A stretch of 64,000 bases of DNA, from assembly GCA_017615275.1 (NCBI GenBank), contig JAGAAO010000071.1:30224-94223 (forward strand), in the 5' to 3' direction. The notes under the pieces are model-generated. The model was not told where the DNA came from, ran no database searches, and was given only the letters and a program-made list of their open reading frames with translations. Origin of the DNA: Butyrivibrio sp. GTDB lineage: Bacteria; Bacillota; Clostridia; Lachnospirales; Lachnospiraceae. Both the position numbers and the translations under genes were made by a program. This document shows, piece after piece, positions 26,389 through 34,215 of the stretch. The stretch's first letter is position 1, and the number at the start of each line of letters is the position of its first letter.

Positions 26389-27130
26389 TACCAGAAGTAT
26401 ATTATCCAGTCGTATTTTTGGGCTTGCGATGCTTGCCGTATTTGCAGGTCAGACATTTGATTTTGTAATAACCAAAGTCATTTACCTTGTTATAGATGCA
26501 AGTATAAGCGCAGAGAGTATAGCGTATTTTTATCCTTCGGCTGCAGGCTTTATTGTAACGGCAGCAACTCTTTTTATAACCGACAGAGAATTTTCGAACG
26601 GATGCATACGTAACAAGATCATTTCCGGAGTAAAAAGATCCGATGCCTTTTTATCCGCTGTGTGTGGAGGAATGTTGCAGGCAGTAATGTATACATTATT
26701 TGCATGTGTTGTTTCAATTTTTTTCAGCAGCTTTTTCACACTCGGTTTTATGGCGGAATCGATTTCGGAAATTGCAGACCGCTGGCTTGTTACAACTATG
26801 GCGTGTGTAGCAATCGGAGTTTTTTCAACATCTATTGTCATGATGCTTGGCGGAAATAAGATTTCATATGTTGTGGGATTGTTTCTCGCATTTGCTATGA
26901 AAGTTTGGGATAACCGAATACTTGGAAAGCTTTATCCCGAAAAGGGGCATTGCACTCTAACAGGTATGAATCTCGCAGTTTGCCGCTTTATTGACAGATA
27001 TGTCCCGTATTCATATCTGGTTGCGAGACCACATTACGATATGGGAAGTTATATTATAGGATGTTCGGCGATGGTGATTTTTTCCGTAGTGATCGGACTT
27101 GTTGTTTTTAATAAAAGAGAATTGAAATAA
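26366..27130 (+). CDS. ABC-2 type permease, first subunit
   Basis: This 254-residue integral membrane protein has about six hydrophobic helices, with basic residues near the start (MFRNLYADTRSILSSR). It fits the membrane half of the BcrA-type transporter. The ribosome site GGAGG (26353-26357) supports ATG 26366, which places the start inside the 3' end of the ATPase gene (overlap 23 bases). The open frame extends further upstream, but that part overlaps the ATPase coding sequence. Confidence 0.82.
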   Translation: MFRNLYADTRSILSSRIFGLAMLAVFAGQTFDFVITKVIYLVIDASISAESIAYFYPSAAGFIVTAATLFITDREFSNGCIRNKIISGVKRSDAFLSAVCGGMLQAVMYTLFACVVSIFFSSFFTLGFMAESISEIADRWLVTTMACVAIGVFSTSIVMMLGGNKISYVVGLFLAFAMKVWDNRILGKLYPEKGHCTLTGMNLAVCRFIDRYVPYSYLVARPHYDMGSYIIGCSAMVIFSVVIGLVVFNKRELK

Positions 27131-27154
27131 AAAAAGAAACGGAGTGAAAACGAG

Positions 27155-27910
27155 ATGATTAACTTATATAAAGCTGATATGAGGAGAATTAAAAGCAATC
27201 CCATTTTTATCATAGGATGTATCATAGCATTTCTTGTGACATTTGTTTTTACGAAAAATCTCATAGGTTTGACGGGATCGTTTGAAATGATGGGAACCGA
27301 AGGCAGAATGTACTTTGTGAGTATTGCGATCATGGCGTTCTTTACGATATTCGTTCCGCTTTATACAAATATGGAATTCAGATACGGTGTTATTAGAAAT
27401 AAACTTGTAGCGGGTTATTCTCAGAAAGAGGTGTATCTGAGCCACCTTCTTGGACATTTTACCGCTCTTGCCATAATGACGGCAGTATATATTGTTGCGG
27501 GAATCCTTGGCGGAGCAAGAGATTTCGGAAAGTTATTCGGCCCCTGCGTTATATATATCATTTCTATATGCGGATATATTGCAGTTATGATGCTTATCAG
27601 CTTTAGAATTACCAAGATGGTTATTGTAAGCATATTTGCCTTTCTTGTTTTGAATTTTAATTATTCAGCGATCATGTTCGGAAATTTTCTTATTTCCTTT
27701 GTTTTGAAGGGAATTGCAAATAAGATCGGTATTTGGATCTATAATATGTCCCCGTTTGGACAGTGGATGGTATGGTTTTATAAGATGGCAATTTCTCCGG
27801 AAGATTTTACCAATCCCGGAGTACCCGCACAGATACTCATTTCTGTAGGCACCACACTTATCATGATGTTCTTGGCAACTGCAGGAATTAACAAAAGGAA
27901 TTTAAAATAA
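27155..27910 (+). CDS. ABC-2 type permease, second subunit
   Basis: This 251-residue membrane protein has about six helices and the motif MEFRYGVIRNKLVAGYSQKE (about 68-87), which matches NGCIRNKIISGVKRSD in the preceding permease. The two subunits are therefore divergent relatives and likely form a heterodimeric channel with the ATPase at 25459. The start ATG follows AAACGGAG after a short gap. The export substrate is unknown. Confidence 0.82.
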   Translation: MINLYKADMRRIKSNPIFIIGCIIAFLVTFVFTKNLIGLTGSFEMMGTEGRMYFVSIAIMAFFTIFVPLYTNMEFRYGVIRNKLVAGYSQKEVYLSHLLGHFTALAIMTAVYIVAGILGGARDFGKLFGPCVIYIISICGYIAVMMLISFRITKMVIVSIFAFLVLNFNYSAIMFGNFLISFVLKGIANKIGIWIYNMSPFGQWMVWFYKMAISPEDFTNPGVPAQILISVGTTLIMMFLATAGINKRNLK

Positions 27911-27930
27911 AACGAGAGAAGGATAAAAAA

Positions 27931-29208
27931 GTGAGACGATATAAGGCAGCTCTTTTGGCATGTATAATGATGACAACTATTTTTATAGGTTCGCTTGTCT
28001 TTTTTAGAAATACAACTGCATTTTCACCAAAGAAAATTGAAGGAATCGAGGATGTCGCACAGAGTTTTGAAGATTTTAAGATTCCTACGGATGTAAAAGT
28101 AGTCGGCATAGGAGAAATAACTCACGGCAATCGCGAGTTTCAGACTGTAAAAAAAGATGTTCTTGAAAAGGTGGTAAAAGATGGCGACGGACGTTGCATA
28201 TGCTTTGAGATGACTGTCGGTGAGGGTGCAATGTTTAATGATGCTATCCATGACAAGGATGCGGATCTTGTTAAGCTTGTAGGAAAGCAGTCATATCCAC
28301 TTTATGATACAGAAGAGATTGTTGCGCTTCTTGAGTGGATGAGAGAATATAATGAAGGACTTCCTTATGAGGAATCACTTATGTTCTATGGCGTTGATAT
28401 GCAAGGCTCGATATTTACGTTAGATTATTTACAGAATCTTTGCAGGGAAGGATGCAACCTCATTACTGAGGAGGAAAAGGAAACAATCCTTTCAATCGAT
28501 AAGGAAAACAGAGATCAGATTGTCTCTAATCGCGATTTCTTTTTGAAGATGTCTGAAAGACTTTCTGCGATAGATGACCTTAGGTGCGAACAGCTTGCTA
28601 TGGTTCCGAAAGATATAGTTCTGGGTATCGATTCTCCCGATTACGATAGGGATCAGAGCGGATATCAGGATTACAGAGATCTCAAAATGGCAGAGAATCT
28701 TATGGACTATTCTGAGATAGAAGGTAAAAGAGGTTACAGCCAGGTTGTTATTACAGCACACAGCGGTCATGAAAGAATCGGCAGAGACAGTGAGATAACA
28801 GGCAAGGACTGGAAAAATATGGGATATCATATAAACAGGCTCACAGAGGGAAGTTATTTCTGCATCGGAACGGACTACTATGAGGGATATGTAAATATCC
28901 ATACCGCAGGAACCTATGATGATGAATATGAAAGAGCAGATCATTACTTCTGCAGCGAAGATCCGCTTGCATATCAGGCAAAATATTTTGAGAACGGAAC
29001 ATATTGCCTTGATTTCTCGAAAGTAACAGATGAAAATAGTATTGTATATAAGGATGTTCACGGAGCAATCTTTACAGGAGGTGTAGGTGAAGGTTATGCT
29101 CCTTCATGGGAGCTTGCTTCCGGTAAGGGTAAGACGGTTCCTGCCGAGGAGTATGATGCAATGATCTATTTCTATGAAGTTACTCCGATCCATACTATAC
29201 ATTATTGA
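27931..29208 (+). CDS. Erythromycin-esterase-like protein with a signal anchor
   Basis: The 425-residue protein starts at GTG 27931 with a hydrophobic signal or anchor (about residues 8-27), so the enzyme domain lies outside the cell. GIGEITHGN (about 60-68) and the later AHSGHERIG (about 275) match the two histidine motifs of the erythromycin esterase (Ere) superfamily. EM, EE and DMQG motifs between them fit the acidic active-site residues. True Ere enzymes are cytoplasmic and open the macrolide ring, so an exported relative beside a transporter and sensor suggests another substrate. Confidence 0.78.
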   Translation: MRRYKAALLACIMMTTIFIGSLVFFRNTTAFSPKKIEGIEDVAQSFEDFKIPTDVKVVGIGEITHGNREFQTVKKDVLEKVVKDGDGRCICFEMTVGEGAMFNDAIHDKDADLVKLVGKQSYPLYDTEEIVALLEWMREYNEGLPYEESLMFYGVDMQGSIFTLDYLQNLCREGCNLITEEEKETILSIDKENRDQIVSNRDFFLKMSERLSAIDDLRCEQLAMVPKDIVLGIDSPDYDRDQSGYQDYRDLKMAENLMDYSEIEGKRGYSQVVITAHSGHERIGRDSEITGKDWKNMGYHINRLTEGSYFCIGTDYYEGYVNIHTAGTYDDEYERADHYFCSEDPLAYQAKYFENGTYCLDFSKVTDENSIVYKDVHGAIFTGGVGEGYAPSWELASGKGKTVPAEEYDAMIYFYEVTPIHTIHY

Positions 29209-29250
29209 ATTTGAACTTCAAAAATACTTACTGCTTTTGGGGAGCAATAT

Positions 29251-30126
29251 ATGATATTTCTTTTGATCATCTGCCTGATTATTATAGTTTTTTTGATAAT
29301 GAAGATCATAGCGATGCGGATTTCTCTGAAGGAGCTGAAAGAGGACTACGTGGAGCGTACCAGGATACATACCAATACGCTGCTTACGGTTTCGAGCCGT
29401 GACAGGCGTATTACGGAGCTTGCTTCCGCGATGAACGAAAATCTGGCTAAACTCAGGGATTCGTACAATAAGTATGAAAACGGTGATCAGGAGATAAAAA
29501 GAGCGATCACCAATATTTCACATGACCTTCGAACTCCTCTTACAGCCATCAGCGGATATCTGGAGCTTGCGCAGAGGCAGCAGATGAGTTCTGAGTTGGA
29601 GAAGTACCTCACGATAATAGAGGGCAGGACAATGCATATGAAGAAGCTCACAGAGGATCTTTTCGAGTATTCTTTATTAACAGGCGGTGAGGTAACTGAG
29701 GATAAGCAGGAGATCTGTGTGAACAGGATGATCGAAGATTGCATCATGAACTATTATCCTTCTCTTAAGGCAAAGGGCATTGATCCAAAGATAGAGATCA
29801 CTGAAGAAAAGATCGTAAGGAACCTTTATCCCACATATGTTGAGAGGATAATGAACAATCTTGTGAGCAATGCTCTAAAATACAGCGACGGCGATCTCGA
29901 GATAAAGCTTTCGGATGACGGCGTTCTCAGAGTTTCCAATTCTTCAGCAAAGCTTTCAAGTGTAGATGTCAACAAGCTCTTCGACAGATTCTTTACTGTT
30001 GAGACCGGCAGCAGGAATTCCACAGGCCTTGGCCTCTCAATCGTAAAGCTGTTCGCAGACCGCATGGACTTAAGCCTCAACGCAACCTACGAAAACGGCA
30101 AGATCGCGATAGAAGTTGGGTTCTGA
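29251..30126 (+). CDS. Sensor histidine kinase
   Basis: This 291-residue kinase has a single membrane helix at residues 2-22 and no recognisable outside sensor domain. The phospho-accepting histidine is in ISHDLRTPLTAISGY (about residue 92). The ATP-binding part has NNLVSNALKYSDG (N box), FDRFF (F box) and STGLGLSIVK (G2 box). It most likely works with the response regulator at 24657 to control the transporter between them. Kinases with so little outside sequence often sense through a partner transporter. Confidence 0.88.
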   Translation: MIFLLIICLIIIVFLIMKIIAMRISLKELKEDYVERTRIHTNTLLTVSSRDRRITELASAMNENLAKLRDSYNKYENGDQEIKRAITNISHDLRTPLTAISGYLELAQRQQMSSELEKYLTIIEGRTMHMKKLTEDLFEYSLLTGGEVTEDKQEICVNRMIEDCIMNYYPSLKAKGIDPKIEITEEKIVRNLYPTYVERIMNNLVSNALKYSDGDLEIKLSDDGVLRVSNSSAKLSSVDVNKLFDRFFTVETGSRNSTGLGLSIVKLFADRMDLSLNATYENGKIAIEVGF

Positions 30127-30162
30127 GAGATGGACTCCGGCAAGGTAGAGTTGCACGAACAT

Positions 30163-30266
30163 GATTTGATCGAGGAGTAATCAAATCGGAGCAAATTTGA
30201 GCAGGTGCTTGAGTTTGCTTCATTTTTTGTGTAGAGCAGTTAGCGAGGTTTTTTCGAGCTTACTGC
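30163..30266 (+). terminator. Terminator and first three hairpins after the histidine kinase
   Basis: H1 pairs GATTTGAT with ATCAAATC (30163-30187). H2 pairs GCAAATTTGAGCA with TGCTTGAGTTTGC (30191-30218) and is followed by TTCATTTTTT, a good intrinsic terminator for the transporter operon. H3 pairs GCAGTTAGC with GCTTACTGC (30236-30266). Confidence 0.7.
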
Positions 30267-30274
30267 GAACCATA

Positions 30275-30441
30275 CAGATTCACTTGGCGAGGTTTTGACG
30301 AGCCTAGTGAATCTGTAGTGGATAGGAAGTTCCTATCCCACAAAAAGCTCCGCAGGGATGCGACTGGTGCGCAGATGAAAATTGCAAGCTGGAAGCTTGC
30401 GCGCACCAGCGCAAAGAGTTGCTTTGCAACTCTTTGTTTTT
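30275..30441 (+). repeat. Dispersed structured repeat, copy 2, with preceding hairpin and terminal terminator
   Basis: H4 pairs CAGATTCACT with AGTGAATCTG (30275-30315) and shares its loop motif GCGAGGTTTTNNCGAGC with H3 upstream. H5 (GGATAGGAA/TTCCTATCC, 30320-30338) precedes the core CTCCGCAGGGATGCGA (30348-30363). H6 pairs CTGGTGCGC with GCGCACCAG (30364-30409) and encloses GCAAGCT/AGCTTGC. H7 AAAGAGTTGC/GCAACTCTTT (30413-30435) ends in a T run and would terminate transcription. Confidence 0.65.
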
Positions 30442-30562
30442 AGAAAAGGTGAGTGAAATGCTGCGCTGTTGATAAAGGTTGAAGTATATGGTATTATGTT
30501 AATAATATGTTTAGATGTTATTAATTTATTGATAATAGAGTAAGGAGAGTTTTGTTTGGGAA
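30442..30562. other. AT-rich gap between the hairpin cluster and the phased array
   Basis: No gene is seen. The stretch contains TATTATGTTAATAATATG-like AT-rich dyads (about 30490-30510) and a weak ribosome-site-like AAGGAGAG at 30542, with no open frame behind it. Confidence 0.4.
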
Positions 30563-30565
30563 GCG

Positions 30566-30801
30566 TTCTACGTGAGACTATGCAAAGAACTAGAGAAGTT
30601 CACGTAAATATTACCGGGAATTGCGATAATTTACGTGAGACATTACCAAGAAAACAGTGCGATTCACGTAGATATTGCCAAAAATTGAGAGAATTTACGT
30701 GAGATCTTGACCAAAATAAGGGCGATTCACGTAGATTAGACGCAGAATCAAAATTTTTTACGTGAGTGGGAACAGAAATCAAGTAGCTGCTCACGTAAGG
30801 G
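30566..30801. repeat. Array of eight TTACGTGA/TCACGTAA sites at 31-33 base spacing
   Basis: ACGT cores lie at 30570, 30602, 30633, 30666, 30697, 30729, 30760 and 30793, giving intervals of 32, 31, 33, 31, 32, 31 and 33. Sites alternate strictly between the TACGTGAG and TCACGTA forms, so full periods are 63-64 bases. Intervening bases also show a weak shared pattern (ATTRCCAA then GCGA). The array ends 35 bases before the next gene. It matches no CRISPR, riboswitch or known operator that I recognise. Confidence 0.85.
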
Positions 30802-30835
30802 AATGTTTAATCAGTTTGTTGAGGGAGGATGAGTT

Positions 30836-31189
30836 ATGGGATTATTTGATTTTTTCAAGAAAAAGGAAATTATTTCTTTTGCAGAAATCGATTCGGTGAG
30901 TAAAGCAAAGAAAGAAGTCAGGAACGGCAATTTAGAAAAAATGTTTATTATGTCACCGATGTTTGGCGGCGCAACAGATGAATCAAACATCCTATACGTT
31001 CCTGTCGGAGTAAATAAGATTAAGGAAAGCTATGACAATATGCTTGCTGATCTTGTTGAACAGGGAAAAGCAGTATCATTTGATTGCACACCTGAATACA
31101 GAGGTGACAGCGTTGTTCCTTGTAAGATTACGCTTACCGCAGGGGGGGATGGAGAAGACACATTTAATCAGACAATAAATGTTTGGTAG
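30836..31189 (+). CDS. Small protein of unknown function (117 residues)
   Basis: The protein begins MGLFDFFKKK, a start common to many small cytoplasmic proteins, and has the mixed composition of a soluble alpha/beta fold. Middle motifs are MFIMSPMFGGATDE and ILYVPVGVNKIKE. I do not recognise the family. The gene has a good GGGAGG ribosome site (30822-30827) and is the first gene after the phased array, so it is the most likely gene to be controlled by that array. Confidence 0.7.
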   Translation: MGLFDFFKKKEIISFAEIDSVSKAKKEVRNGNLEKMFIMSPMFGGATDESNILYVPVGVNKIKESYDNMLADLVEQGKAVSFDCTPEYRGDSVVPCKITLTAGGDGEDTFNQTINVW

Positions 31190-31260
31190 GATTTAAGAAG
31201 TATGGCGAGTACTTATGAAAAAAAGTGTTTGAAGTTCAAGTACAAGCCGTAGGAGAAATG

Positions 31261-31458
31261 ATGAAACTATTTCGGATAGTGTTTTTGATTATAGCCTTAA
31301 TATTGATTGTTGCGGGAGTTTTCATGATAGCAAACGGATCATTGGAAATGTATCCTACGAGTGAGCAGCAAGGAAAGGCTCATATAGCCGGAGCATTTTT
31401 GGATTTTGTCGGTGGAATAATAAGTATACTCACATATAATAAGAGTAAATATGAATAG
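31261..31458 (+). CDS. Small membrane protein (65 residues)
   Basis: A hydrophobic helix near the start (LFRIVFLIIALILIVAGVFM) and a second near residues 42-58 suggest a two-helix membrane protein of unknown role. The frame opens further upstream, but AGGAG at 31251-31255 points to ATG 31261 (or the adjacent ATG at 31258). It overlaps the next gene by eight bases. Confidence 0.6.
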   Translation: MKLFRIVFLIIALILIVAGVFMIANGSLEMYPTSEQQGKAHIAGAFLDFVGGIISILTYNKSKYE

Positions 31459-31936
31459 AAAAACGAGTTTTAAGAAAAAGATCATTATCAGTGTGCTGGG
31501 AGTTGCCGTTGTATTGGTAATCTTGAGCGTAAGTAAGGTTGGATATTATCTTGTTTGCAGGAAGGCTGCTATGGAATTGGAAAAGCTCAATCTTCCACCG
31601 AATTGTGAGGTTTTTTGTCCAACAACGGCATGTGTATCGGATGTATATTGGGTACATGTTCGAGCAGAGAAAATTGTGTATTGTGATGAAGGAAAAGACT
31701 ATATAGAACAGTATATGAAAGATAATAATTCCGAGTCGAGTCTTGAAGATATCAGTGTTTATGACGTGACAGGGGAAAGTGATACTGATATATTAGATTT
31801 CTATAGATTTTCGAAAGAGGATCAAGATAAGATTATGGAAGTTGGGGAAGATAAATATGCACATATAGTTTATTTTAAAGAAAAGCTTTGGTTCCCGATG
31901 TTCTGGTATAAATTTGAAAACATTGTTGTAGATTAA
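31451..31936 (+). CDS. Membrane-anchored protein of unknown function (161 residues)
   Basis: A basic N-terminus (MNRKTSFKKK) is followed by one membrane helix (about 10-30), leaving an outside domain of about 130 residues with three cysteines (VCRK, CEVFCPTTAC) and many acidic residues. I do not recognise the family. It is translationally coupled to the small membrane protein upstream. A c-di-GMP riboswitch starts 24 bases after its stop. Confidence 0.65.
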   Translation: MNRKTSFKKKIIISVLGVAVVLVILSVSKVGYYLVCRKAAMELEKLNLPPNCEVFCPTTACVSDVYWVHVRAEKIVYCDEGKDYIEQYMKDNNSESSLEDISVYDVTGESDTDILDFYRFSKEDQDKIMEVGEDKYAHIVYFKEKLWFPMFWYKFENIVVD

Positions 31937-31959
31937 GAACAGAAGTTGTGAATATATAG

Positions 31960-32050
31960 GATTTGGCAAACATACAGTGATGTATGGACGCAAAGTTGTA
32001 AGTCTTTTATGTAAGATGGTTTGACTGCAAATTGGTAGAGAAATCTGCTA
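31960..32050 (+). ncRNA. Cyclic di-GMP-I (GEMM) riboswitch
   Basis: The two invariant blocks of the class I c-di-GMP riboswitch are present in order: GGCAAAC (31965-31971) and GGACGCAAAG (31986-31995). Between them CATACA and TGTATG form the first helix with a GTGA (GNRA) loop, exactly as the family requires. A second helix (TCTT/AAGA) and TGGTTTGACTGC follow. The copy at 58202 has compensating differences in the helices. The expression platform is the terminator at 32024. Confidence 0.85.
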
Positions 32051-32067
32051 CATTTGCAGTTTTTTTA
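32024..32067 (+). terminator. Riboswitch terminator
   Basis: ACTGCAAAT (32024-32032) pairs with ATTTGCAGT (32052-32060) and is followed by seven T residues broken by one A. The left arm overlaps the 3' part of the riboswitch, so ligand binding could compete with termination. Confidence 0.85.
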
Positions 32068-32092
32068 TTAAAGAGGAATGTGGTAAGAGGTT

Positions 32093-32623
32093 ATGAAGAA
32101 AAAGTTTTTAGTATTTGTTTTTTTGATGGCTGTAGTGGCAGCTAATGTCGGTGTTATTGCAGTAAGAAGTGCAAGCGAAAATCAGAATACGGGAGTAGAA
32201 AAATCCAAGGTCGGACTTGAGCTTTTATATGAATGGCAGAATCAGGCGTTTGAGGTTAGTTCGGACTACAACCACAATCTGAGCTATTGTGATGCGGATG
32301 AGCTGAAGCTTAATTGTGTCGCTGTAAATCTGTGTGCATATAACAACGCACAGCAGGACAATCAATTGACGGTTGATGAAGTTGTTGATTACTTCAGTGA
32401 AGAATATGATTCCAACGGAGAACTCAAGGTTTATTCGAAACCTGAAGAAATCCATGATTACATTGATTGGTATTATCACGGAGGAAGTGATTGTATCAAG
32501 GATTTTGGAGAGGGCTTTAATGACTATCTTCGCGAAAAAGGAAACAATGGATATAGTGATCTGAGCTACGAGGAAACCTCTGCGGCTTTGAAAAATTACG
32601 TAAATGCTGAAATAGCAGAGTAG
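32093..32623 (+). CDS. Secreted protein of unknown function under c-di-GMP control
   Basis: The 176-residue protein has a signal peptide (basic start, hydrophobic 5-25, possible cleavage after the VRSASE region). The mature part is acidic and rich in Tyr, Asn and Asp (YYHGGSDCIKDFGEGFNDYL). The pattern QLTVDEVVDYFSEEYDSNGEL looks helical. I do not know the family. Its start is 26 bases after the riboswitch terminator, so c-di-GMP very probably decides whether it is made. Confidence 0.72.
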   Translation: MKKKFLVFVFLMAVVAANVGVIAVRSASENQNTGVEKSKVGLELLYEWQNQAFEVSSDYNHNLSYCDADELKLNCVAVNLCAYNNAQQDNQLTVDEVVDYFSEEYDSNGELKVYSKPEEIHDYIDWYYHGGSDCIKDFGEGFNDYLREKGNNGYSDLSYEETSAALKNYVNAEIAE

Positions 32624-32634
32624 CATTATATTAA

Positions 32635-32733
32635 GAATACATATGTGGTGGAGACGTTACTATTCAGAGCTCTCTTGCTCATTCTGGGGAAGTGGTACGA
32701 GCACCAGAAGAGCCGAAACATACTATTGATTGA
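32635..32733 (+). pseudogene. Possible orphan gene tail (remnant A)
   Basis: An open stretch without a start ends in GGDVTIQSSLAHSGEVVRAP and a stop, 78 bases before the next gene. It reads like the last residues of a larger lost protein. Similar orphan tails lie at 33863 and 55434, each beside an isolated gene. The stretch is short, so chance is possible. Confidence 0.3.
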
Positions 32734-32810
32734 GAAGAGTTTTGTGAAGGAGTAATCAGAAAAGATGGAACATTCTTTATTTTGCCTACTAAAATTATGA
32801 GGTTACAAAA

Positions 32811-33857
32811 ATGAGTAAGATAGATTTTTTAAAAAATGAATATAAAAATGCAAGGGAGACAAATAGCGATTATAAGATCGTGCATAAGGAACTTACAATA
32901 GAATTGTTCAATTTGGAAACCATATGGGTTGCGCTTTCAAGTAAACATTATAGTGTCGACAGCCATCTTAGTATACCGCTTATCTGCACAAAAGATTTTG
33001 ATGGGATACCTGCTATCTATGTATTTTCAAAGGAGGAATATGCCATAGAATGGGCTAAATATTATAATTATTGTTCTCCCGATTCTGAGTATTACCTGGT
33101 TGGACAAGTGAATAAAGTACCATGTGATTTTTGTTCTTTATTCCAGATTGCAGCAGTATATGGTGCAAAAATGGTTTTGCTTGATGAAGGAGATATTCCT
33201 GTTCCTATTGGTCTTGGAGAAATATATGATAATAACAATATCGATCAAAGTAAAATAGATATGCCGATTTCACGTGGAGAGGTAGAAGCTGCATTTAATG
33301 AATCCGGATATCGATTTACTGTCAAGTTCACACCGCTTAAGGCTTTAAAAGTTAATGAGAACTCTAAAGATAATACGTTTGAAATCAGTCCGGACAGAGG
33401 AAGGGAGATAAAAAATCATATATTTGACGCTAGAACAGGTGCGGAACTGTATCATATGTTGATGGAAAAAGAGACATTAAATGAAAACTGTTATCTCTTT
33501 ACAGAAATAATGACCGCAATGTATCCGTTGGCAAGGCAAAGAAATGACGAGGATATGATGAGAGGTTTTGACATAATCAAGGATGTTCTGGTCAAATGCA
33601 TTTGGAAAAGATTATTTACTGACGGAAATGTTTTCATTCTTACTGATGAAGAAAATAAGCCTATAAAAGAAAAGTTTGTTTATGTAGCTTATACCGATTA
33701 TTATATGTATTCAGGAAATTACAGGTATCATGCGATAAAAAGCGAAGAAGAAATATTTAAAGCTATGGAAGCAAATAAAGCGACTGGTGTCGTTATTACA
33801 GACGGACCTCATTATTATGTTATAGTAGGACCTGAAAACTTTAATAATATGAAGTAA
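32811..33857 (+). CDS. SseB-like protein of unknown function
   Basis: The 348-residue soluble protein lacks a signal. The first 140 residues, with IPLICTKDFDGIPAIYVFSKEEYA and DIPVPIGLGEIYD, resemble the SseB N-terminal domain found in many Gram-positive proteins of unknown role. The C-terminal part (about 285-345, ending GVVITDGPHYYVIVGP) looks like another small alpha/beta unit. Similar proteins occur as cargo beside secretion and immunity genes, but nothing here proves a role. Confidence 0.6.
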   Translation: MSKIDFLKNEYKNARETNSDYKIVHKELTIELFNLETIWVALSSKHYSVDSHLSIPLICTKDFDGIPAIYVFSKEEYAIEWAKYYNYCSPDSEYYLVGQVNKVPCDFCSLFQIAAVYGAKMVLLDEGDIPVPIGLGEIYDNNNIDQSKIDMPISRGEVEAAFNESGYRFTVKFTPLKALKVNENSKDNTFEISPDRGREIKNHIFDARTGAELYHMLMEKETLNENCYLFTEIMTAMYPLARQRNDEDMMRGFDIIKDVLVKCIWKRLFTDGNVFILTDEENKPIKEKFVYVAYTDYYMYSGNYRYHAIKSEEEIFKAMEANKATGVVITDGPHYYVIVGPENFNNMK

Positions 33858-33862
33858 ATTAA

Positions 33863-33952
33863 GAGTTTGGTGAGACAGATATTATTTATGAAATATTAGA
33901 TGATACTACGGATGATATGGAAAAATATGCATATTCAATCAGACAAAGATAA
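33863..33952 (+). pseudogene. Possible orphan gene tail (remnant B)
   Basis: Thirty open codons without a start end in DDTTDDMEKYAYSIRQR and a stop, 5 bases after the SseB-like gene. They are followed at once by a terminator, as the end of a real gene would be. This is probably the 3' end of a lost gene, but it is short. Confidence 0.3.
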
Positions 33953-33965
33953 TTTTGACTGTAAA

Positions 33966-34001
33966 AAATGGCGGCAACTGCAATCAAGCAGTTGCCATTT
34001 G
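33966..34001 (+). terminator. Intrinsic terminator
   Basis: GGCAACTGC pairs with GCAGTTGCC around a six-base loop (33973-33996), extended by AAATG/CATTT flanks. Confidence 0.75.
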
Positions 34002-34215
34002 TTATATAGGTGAAAAAATAAACCACCTTCTATGCAGGTGTGTTCCCAAAAAGCTTTAGCTTCAAGTGAAAAATTCAAGAGTATAATTAGTGCAGGTTTG
34101 CAACCGCACATATTACATCAAGGAGGTATTCAAGTGGATACAACATGGGAGTGTAAGTTTTTCTTGCAATATATATTAAAAGAAGCGAAACTCTATTCAC
34201 CTCAGGACACCATAA
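34002..34215. other. Non-coding stretch before the TATGCCT dyads
   Basis: Nothing gene-like is supported. A hairpin GTGCAGGTT/AACCGCAC (about 34092-34110) and a ribosome-site-like AAGGAGG (34122-34128) occur, but the frame behind the latter is short and of unconvincing composition. Confidence 0.4.

Noticed and set aside
30600-30794. A 64-codon minus-strand open frame running through the phased array
   Set aside because: It is produced by the repeat itself; its residues repeat with the array, and it shows no supported ribosome site.
30566-30801. Phased array read as a CRISPR array
   Set aside because: Repeats are only 8-11 bases, alternate in form, spacers are partly similar to one another, and no cas gene is in the window.
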